Shown here: positions 60,101 through 64,000 of the stretch, piece by piece | How positions within the stretch are numbered: the stretch's first letter is position 1 | Layout: the number at the start of each line of letters is the position of its first letter | NCBI GenBank assembly: GCA_963921795.1 | Contig: OY997655.1 | Location: forward strand, 6,721,043 to 6,785,042 | Length of the DNA stretch: 64,000 bases | From: Nannobrachium achirus | Taxonomy: Eukaryota > Chordata > Actinopteri > Myctophiformes > Myctophidae | Direction: 5' to 3' | Made by a program: the position numbers and the translations under genes | The notes under the pieces: generated by a model | Seen by the model: only the letters and a program-made list of their open reading frames with translations | What the model was told of the DNA's origin: nothing | The model's database searches: none

Positions 60101-63100
60101 GGTGGGGAACATAGAACCTGGGGAACATAGAACCTGGGGAACATAGGGTGGACCCCGCATATTCCCCAGGTTCTATGTTCCCCAGGTTCTATCTTCCCCA
60201 CTTACCCCCCAAACAGGTTCTGTTCCCCAGGTTCTATGTTCCCCACCCACCCTCCCCACAAAAAGGTTCTATATTCCCCTCTTAACCAAAAACAGGATCT
60301 ACTGTATGTTCCCCACAAAAAATATATATGTTCCCCACTCAAATGCAGGAAATGGTGGGACATCTTGCCCAGGTGCCCAGATGTCTCCACCCCTAAGTGC
60401 CCACTCGTCTATGTGCCCAGACATAACAAATGTATGGTGTCCCTTGTGCCCCCTGTCCCACTAGTATTTGTAATCTCTCCCCATTATTGGGTGTTTTGAG
60501 TTGTTATTAATAATTATAAAGGAATGTTTCCTGCATTTGTGGATAAGTGGGGAACATATAACCTATTGTAAGTTGAGTGGGGAACATAGAACCTTTTTTG
60601 TGGGGGTAGGTGGGGAACATAGAACCTGGGGAACATAGGACCTTTTTTGGGTAAGTGGGGAACATAGAACCTTTTTTGTGGGGGTAGGTGGGGAACATAG
60701 AACCTTTTTTGTGGGGGTAGGTGGGGAACATAGAACCTGGGGAACATAGAACCTTTTTTGTGGGGGTAGGTGGGGAACATAGAACCTGGGGAACATAGAA
60801 CCTTTTTTGGGTAAGCGGGGAACATAGAACCTTTTTTGGGGGGGTAAATGGGGAACATAGAACCTGTGGAACATAGGGTGGACCCTGCATAGGGCATATG
60901 GCCAAGGTAATCACTTCTAAAGCTTAGGTTTATTCATATTCTTTTCTAGGCCTGGTGCTGCTGGATGGATGTGTGTTTGCAGTGAGCGGCTCTGGGAGTG
61001 AGAGTCAGGACTCCATGGAGCGCTACCAGCCCGTCACCAACACCTGGCAGCTCATGGAGGGTGTGGGTGTGGCGGCCTACTATGATTCTGGTCACCGTAA
61101 TGCAGTGGCGCTGGATGGACACCTCTATTTTATTGGTATGGAACGGGTTTATTCACCTGCAGGTTCATCCTGCTGGGTGTTTTATGTAATCAGGGTTCCC
61201 ACGGTCATGACATTTCTGGAAATATTTTGAAATTAGAATTATTTTATTTTTCTAGTACTGGAAAAGTTTTGGAATTGATCAAGGGTCCTGGAAGGTCCTG
61301 GAAAAAATAGCTGTGCATTGTCTTTTTGTTATTGATTTTGTTAACTCATTGAATGCTTTTTCAAGATGGCCCCCAAGTACCAGGATGCCACTATTCTAGA
61401 TTTCTAGTGCACGGATCAATTTTTAGTGCACGGATCGTGCACGCCCATGCACCATATATGCATCATATGTGTAGTACTTTTTAACAGCTTTCAAACAAAA
61501 AAATCCGCTTGGAAATCCGTTCAGGCATTCATGAGATGGAAGCCTTCAAAGTCAGACAAAACAAACACTGCCACCTTCCTAAATTTCGAGTGCACGGATC
61601 AATCTTTTGTGCATGGATCGTGCACGCCCATGCACCATATATGCATCATATGTGTAGTACTTTTTAACAGCTTTCAAACAAAAAAATCCGCTTGGAAATC
61701 CGTTCAGGCATTCATGAAATACAAGCCTTCAAAGTCAGACAAAACAGCCATTTTTGACATTTTGAAAGATGTGTTTGTTATGGGGCTAAACATGCAATTT
61801 CACAATTGCGATCATGCCTAATACATTTGAGGCATTTTTAGATTTTTTTTTATAAAAAAAGTTTTTGAAAAAAAGTTTCCCGAGTAATAACTCGGGAAAC
61901 TCGGGCCTTGGCAGTCAATGAGTTAATACCGCTGAAATGACAAATTAAACATTGGCCAAATTGTCAAATATTAGAGGTAGAAATTGTGAAAAAAGCATGT
62001 AGATCTGCTATTTTCACAATAAAACCATGTTACACAAAATTCCTCTTAGTAATCGTCCGGGCTCCCCAGTTCAAATATGATTATTTCGGGGGTCACGGCC
62101 TGAAAAGGTTGAGAACCACTGGCATACACTACCTGTCTTTAGGCATTGCGCATAGGAGTAAGCGACTCGTTATTGAGCTGAATTATTGTTATATAGTCCT
62201 GGAAATCGGGTTAAATATTCTGGAAAGGTTTTGGAAAAGTTTTGGAAATGAATTGGTAAAGATGTGTGGGAACCCTGTGTAATGTATGTCAAGCATAATG
62301 ATTAAAGGTCTTTGCACACTGCTGCGTTTTTCGGGACGAACATCGGAGTGAATTTCGGAGCGCAGAAAAAAAAAAAGAAAACAACCTCATGTTATGTCAA
62401 TCACGTTTGCACACTGCTGCCCGTTTCGTATTTATTTTCGGACCAGGGTTGATTCTTCCGATTTTCGCAACTGTCTCCACTGGGTCCTTTGCTCTCTCTC
62501 TCCTCTCTCTCTCTCTCCTTGGCCTGAAAAATGCTTTCGAGGATTTCGGATTTCCAAAACGCAACGAAAACATGCAGTGCAGTGTGCAACCAGCTTAACC
62601 CATTAAGACCTTGAATGCGTTATTACACATTATTACTTTAACCATTTTTGTATGTTTTAACTATTAAAGATAGCAGATATACAAGCTCACAGCGCACAAT
62701 TCTGGTTACAAATGTTCGCTTTAAAAATACATAGATTCAAAGATTTGCAAGAATTTTCATGACTTTTCAAAAATCTACAAGCTTGTGAGCTTGTATATCT
62801 GCTATTTTTTTCAATTTGTGTGTGTGTGTCCGTGCGTCTGTCCTTTTTATCCCTAGGAACTCCTAGAAAGCCAGCCGTACCCCAGGTGTCCAAGTTCAAC
62901 CCTGAAACATCCGTGTGGACAGAAGTTCCTCCTATGCATATTCTACGTGATCTCCCTGCTGTCTGCGCTCTGAACGGAAAGCTCTACGCTATAGGTATCA
63001 TATAGAGATGCTCCGATTGCGGGCCGATACCGTTCACCGATCAACTGGAATCAGTATCTGCAGATACCGATATTTCCGTTCGATCGTCAAATCCATAAAT

Positions 63101-63721
63101 TCTTCTATTTATTGTGTTACTGTAGCAGCCTTTATATTTAATGATTCTTCTTACAAAACATTGACATTGTATATATACATTGTATAAACATTAGGAGATT
63201 GTAGGCTTAGTATCCAATTCAACTTGTAAGATTTGAAGCTGAGGTTACATTCAGTCCCACAGATAAATATTGTTAAAATAGCTGTTCTAGCTTGTAGATC
63301 GGCAAAGCCGATACCGATCAAAGCCGATAGAGGCATTATCGGCCGATCGCGATCACTCCAGGGGTGTCAATTGGGTATGGCAGGGGTATGCAGCTGCCAT
63401 ACCCTGGGTCCAGGGAGGAAAAAGTCACTTTTAAATATAACTCCATGAATGTCTCTTTGTATATCTGTGCTAGTTATTATGTTGTTAAATTACAGTAACG
63501 CGTCCTAAATTCTTTGTCTTTACAGGTGGTCGTAATTATTCCAATATGAAGTCCAAGAGCGAGGGGCCCCATTATGTGTTTGAGAACACGGTGGAGTGCT
63601 TGGACCCCAGGGCCGACCGGTGGACCATGTGCTCCCCCATGCTGGAGCCTCGCTTCCAGCCCCGCGTGACCCTGTTGCACGGAGACATCTACGTCCTGGG
63701 AGGGATAGACATCAGCTTCAG
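48170..63721 (+). CDS. Kelch-like (BTB-BACK-kelch) protein, copy B; 3' end outside window
   Basis: Eleven coding exons: 48078-48238 (ATG 48170), 49298-49456, 52547-52681, 53999-54190, 55255-55398, 56042-56204, 56593-56757, 59449-59583, 60950-61135, 62857-62994, 63526-63721, all GT-AG and in phase; 560 codons before the right edge. Order: BTB (residues about 30-140), BACK (about 145-260), linker with KKKKFHKVESF, then kelch blades (LYLAGGYRDGSVHNNSKEMWRYDVHRNSW, VFAVSGSGSESQDSMERYQPVTNTW, LYFIGG, LYAIGGRNY, YVLGGIDISFR). KLHL proteins act as substrate receptors for CUL3 ubiquitin ligases through BTB/BACK, with the kelch propeller binding the target. Length fits the family (usually 550-650 aa), so probably one more exon follows. 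I could not assign a specific KLHL number. The gene holds at least twelve MITE, SINE or hairpin insertions in its introns. Confidence 0.92.
48660..48872. mobile_element. MITE with telomere-like core, copy B only
   Basis: Degenerate inverted ends (CCAAAATCTCATCAGTCCTACATC against GATGTAGGAACATGAGATTTCGG) around a GGTTAGGGTTAGGTTTAGG core. Core repeats the reverse complement of 30,005-30,170. Confidence 0.6.
49497..49929. mobile_element. hAT-like MITE with hairpin, 433 bp, copy B only
   Basis: CCGTGGTTCTCAACC and GGTTGAGAGCCTCTG termini; perfect 8-bp duplication TTCTAAGA at 49489-49496 and 49930-49937; copy A runs uninterrupted (CGCTTTTCCAAGAGCTC) near 19,085. Confidence 0.92.
49614..49687. 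repeat. Covarying hairpin repeat inside the MITE
   Basis: Left ATTGTGAAAATAGCCGATC and CTACATGCTCAC; right GTGAGCATGTAG, CATCGGC and TATTTTCACAAT. The CATGC variant (others CAAGC) and the CCGATC variant are both mirrored; one extra C sits in the right arm. Confidence 0.88.
49938..50178 (-). mobile_element. tRNA-derived SINE, minus strand
   Basis: Paralogue of 19,095-19,361, now separated from its flank by the MITE to its left. Confidence 0.7.
50291..50725. mobile_element. hAT-like MITE, 435 bp, copy B only
   Basis: CAGGGGTGCCCAAAAGG and TATGGGCACCCCTG termini; flanks TCCTAAAC (50283-50290) and CCCTAAAC (50726-50733), one mismatch. Copy A empty site CCTAAACCATGAAC near 19,470. Contains TAGATCGTGATCTACCAGTAGATC words. 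Confidence 0.85.
50796..52145. mobile_element. 1.35-kb element with long inverted termini, copy B only, nested in a MITE
   Basis: ACAGATATAAAAAGCTAGATACCTCCTCC at the left faces GGAGGAGGTATCTAGCTTTTATATCTGT at the right; flanks TTGTAACC (50788-50795) and TTGTGACC (52146-52153). Inside are a GCTGCAAGCAGCAATGACCGGGCCCTCGCAG repeat end (51,530) and a doubled block of about 115 bp (ATGACACCAGCC, ACGGTTCATGAGATATAGAGG). No transposase. Confidence 0.8.
52218..52282. repeat. Covarying hairpin repeat
   Basis: Paralogue of 19,595-19,660. Left arm AGCAGACCTACAAGCTCATAAC, right arm GTTGTGAGCTTGTAGATCGGCT. Confidence 0.8.
52713..53036. mobile_element. PIF/Harbinger-like MITE, copy B only
   Basis: AGCCCTTTGCACACAGGA and CCTGTGTGCAAAGGGCT termini flanked by TAA on both sides, the 3-bp target type of Harbinger elements. 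Copy A has only GGCATTATTAACACC here. Confidence 0.75.
53638..53699. repeat. Covarying hairpin repeat
   Basis: Paralogue of 20,664-20,718. Loop GCGTGGC; right arm GCAAGCTCGTAGATCTCC has drifted. Confidence 0.78.
53868..53905. repeat. Minimal hairpin repeat
   Basis: Same 38 bp as 20,893-20,930. Confidence 0.8.
54275..54806. mobile_element. hAT-like MITE, 532 bp, at the end of A/B homology
   Basis: CAGGGGTCTTCAAC and GTTGAAGACCCCTG termini; perfect 8-bp duplication CTTTACAG at 54267-54274 and 54807-54814. The right half has four tandem copies of AAGGGGTCCCTGCTTCATCTCTCTCAGCT. Homology to copy A ends at its left edge. Confidence 0.92.
54419..54491. repeat. Perfect hairpin repeat, 35-bp arms
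   Basis: AAAAATAGCAGATCTACAAG then CTTACAACGCCTCGC, 3-nt loop AAC, exact mirror. Variant CTTACA (consensus CTCACA) is matched by TGTAAG. Confidence 0.92.
54820..55250. repeat. Dispersed fish repeat (TTTAGCAGATG...AAAGCGACTTACA)
   Basis: CATTTAGCAGATGTTTTTAATCCAAAGCGACTTACAATAAGC is a word seen commonly in teleost repeats. The remainder (AGTCTTCAGGCCACGGTGGAAG) reads like a LINE reverse-transcriptase or repeat body without open frame. Confidence 0.5.
55255..56757 (+). CDS. Kelch-like copy B: rest of BACK, linker and first kelch blade
   Basis: Exons 55255-55398, 56042-56204 and 56593-56757. EEFLSLSVERVTQILASDHL and VLEQIRLPLISPSYLHTVV are the classic BACK signatures. These exons have no partner in block A. 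Confidence 0.9.
55413..55910. mobile_element. hAT-like MITE of the 17,230 family, inverted
   Basis: Right terminus GTTTGGGAACCCCTG, left part GTGGGTGACGAGGCACCC; sequence is the reverse complement of 17,230-17,771. The left terminus is eroded and no target duplication is clear. It begins 15 bases after the 55,398 donor. Confidence 0.8.
55646..55734. repeat. Perfect hairpin repeat, 43-bp arms
   Basis: AAACTAGTGAAAACAGCAG, ATCTACAAGCACACAACG, CCTCGC, loop ATC, then an exact mirror. CACACA (consensus CTCACA) and ACAGCAG (consensus ATAGCAG) are both mirrored. Confidence 0.93.
56787..57212. mobile_element. hAT-like MITE with TAGGGCTGTCAC termini
   Basis: TAGGGCTGTCACAATTATT at the left, ATATCGTGACAGCCCTA at the right. 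AATCGTGATTATTTGACATAATCG words face each other. Flanks are only weakly repeated (ATCACCGT, ATTGCCGT). Confidence 0.75.
56918..57000. repeat. Hairpin repeat, 40-bp arms, one mismatch
   Basis: ATAGTGGAAATAGCAGATC..CACAACGCGTCGC, loop ATC, mirror ending ATTTCCACTAT. The GGAAAT variant is matched; only GCAGATC/GATCGGC mismatches. Confidence 0.92.
57240..57995. mobile_element. Pair of foldback repeats in a kelch-like intron
   Basis: 57,299-57,463: ATTAGCCAGTAGCTATGCCC and TTTTGTCCAATGCTAGCTTA face their mirror images, with a nested GCCAAGGC/GCCTTGGC core. 57,541-57,989: GGGCAGTTCAGAAACCCATCT faces AGATGGGTTTCGGAACTGCCC. No ORF. Confidence 0.75.
58570..59400 (-). mobile_element. 3' part of an L2/CR1-like LINE, minus strand
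   Basis: The minus-strand frame 59,082-58,789 reads FKCLHNRVSPMFSGLI, then FGQSAFSVKGVDLWNSLPTVLK, the usual C-terminal end of LINE reverse transcriptase, ending in a stop. The upstream frame (59,296-59,051) continues the relic with shifts. 5' truncated, inside a kelch-like intron. Confidence 0.75.
59449..63721 (+). CDS. Kelch-like copy B: kelch propeller exons
   Basis: Exons 59449-59583, 60950-61135, 62857-62994 and 63526-63721. Several exon borders split a glycine codon of the GG pair (ATTG|GT, ATAG|GT), as is common in kelch genes. Confidence 0.9.
59672..59744. repeat. Hairpin repeat, 35-bp arms, one mismatch
   Basis: AAAAATAGCAGATATACAAG, CTCACAGCGTGGCAC, loop CAA, mirror. GATATAC (consensus GATCTAC) is matched by GTATATC, and the GTGGCAC/GTGCCAC loop-end is private to this copy. 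Confidence 0.92.
59955..60390. repeat. About 430-bp imperfect palindrome of GGGGAACATA words
   Basis: The left arm (ATGTCCCACCATTTCCTGCATTTGAG, GGGGAACATAGAACC) is mirrored by the right arm (GGTTCTATGTTCCCC, CTCAAATGCAGGAAATGGTGGGACAT), meeting near 60,165. Confidence 0.85.
60535..60890. repeat. Minisatellite of GGTGGGGAACATAGAACCT units
   Basis: About ten variable units of 21-43 bp with TTTTTTGTGGGGGTA spacers. Minus-strand ORFs of about 130 aa across it are repeat artefacts. Confidence 0.88.
61338..61925. mobile_element. Unclassified element with TTAACTCATTGA termini and 180-bp internal duplication
   Basis: TTAACTCATTGAATGC at the left and CAGTCAATGAGTTAA at the right. The block starting GTGCACGGATC (61,409) and the block at 61,591 repeat GTGCACGCCCATGCACCATATATGC and TCAAACAAAAAAATCCGCTTGG. 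The spurious 131-aa ORF at 61,426-61,821 is built from these repeats. Related to 21,769-22,185. Confidence 0.7.
61985..62022. repeat. Partial hairpin repeat
   Basis: ATTGTGAAAAAAG then CATGTAGATCTGCTATTTTCACAAT: arms mirrored at the outside, inner part deleted. Same outer sequence as 49,614-49,687. Confidence 0.7.
62300..62600. mobile_element. MITE-like repeat with TTTGCACACTGCTGC words
   Basis: TCTTTGCACACTGCTGCG at the left, GCAGTGCAGTGTGCAACCAG at the right; relative of the 52,713 element by terminal sequence. Short ORFs are incidental. Confidence 0.5.
62666..62812. repeat. Hairpin repeat with enlarged loop
   Basis: GATAGCAGATATACAAGCTC at the left and GAGCTTGTATATCTGCTATTTTTT at the right with about 90 bp between. 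The GATATAC/GTATATC variant is the same as at 59,672. It lies 45 bp before the kelch exon at 62,857. Confidence 0.8.
63004..63358. mobile_element. MITE with GGCCGATACCG words
   Basis: AGAGATGCTCCGATTGCGGGCCGATACCG at the left, ATTATCGGCCGATCGCGATCACTCC at the right; contains a hairpin remnant (CTAGCTTGTAGATCGGC) at about 63,287-63,303. Confidence 0.55.
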
Positions 63722-63772
63722 GTAAGACATAACCTCGCGTACAGTGTTGTTTTTGACAGCAAATTTAGATTT

Positions 63773-64000
63773 TTTTGATTGATTGAAGACTTTATTAGAA
63801 GAAGTTTGCAATAATAAAATGTACAGTTTCATGACGGTACAGTTCACTGGTACAAGGTCTACTAAAAGGAGATCCTAGAAAAGACTAAGCTTATTTCCAT
63901 AGGAAACCATTAAAGTATCTCATATAACATTGAATGACAGACGGATAGAACACAGTACTATGCAGTAGATATAGTCAGGAAAAAAGAGGGAAACAATTTA
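63773..64000 (-). mobile_element. LINE 3'-end relic, minus strand, continuing past the window
   Basis: TTGATTGATTGAAGACTTTATTAGAAG, then ACAGTTCACTGGTACAAGGTC and ATTGAATGACAGACGG, the same family as at 11,194 and 45,057. Begins about 50 bp after the 63,721 donor. Confidence 0.6.

Noticed and set aside
60507-60914. Minus-strand ORFs of 103-135 aa rich in MFPTYPHKKG-type repeats
   Set aside because: Artefact of the GGGGAACATAGAACC minisatellite; no start context or domain.

Overview
The window is vertebrate nuclear DNA, most likely from a teleost fish. Genes are split into short exons with GT-AG introns. (GT)n/(CA)n microsatellites, tRNA-derived SINEs, LINE 3' ends and hAT-like MITEs are dense, and the coding exons are AIG1/GIMAP and BTB-BACK-kelch (KLHL) exons. 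No prokaryotic operon, CRISPR array or functional RNA gene is visible.

Layout: a two-gene block occurs twice, head to tail, about 33 kb apart. Block A (1 to about 21,295) holds a triple-AIG1 GIMAP gene (exons 7-10,569; its first coding exon lies left of the window) and the first four exons of a kelch-like gene (17,940-21,215), where the homology stops. A spacer (about 21,295-33,000) holds nested transposons, low-complexity DNA and a probable 5' noncoding exon. Block B (33,040 onward) repeats the GIMAP gene completely (33,040-44,133, predicted 953 aa) and the kelch-like gene with BTB, BACK and kelch exons (48,170-63,721, running off the right edge). Both GIMAP copies keep open frames and conserved splice sites. 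Each has three AIG1 G-domains (the third without GTP-binding motifs) and a tail built from repeated exon pairs carrying an RRRNS-xxxx-PPSS motif whose four middle residues differ in all six copies seen. GIMAP proteins are membrane-associated immune GTPases; KLHL proteins are usually CUL3 ubiquitin-ligase adaptors. No functional link between the two is shown, only joint duplication.

Comparing blocks A and B gives empty sites for many transposon insertions, several with clear target-site duplications: hAT-like MITEs, an ORF1-only LINE retrocopy, a SINE, and a Harbinger-like MITE. These postdate the block duplication.

The most unusual signal is a family of about 27 short palindromes (core ATAGCAGATCTACAAGCTCA and its inverse) scattered through introns and inside several different MITE families. 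The arms differ from copy to copy, but each change is matched on the opposite arm, so the two arms of each copy are homogenised or were recently copied from one another.
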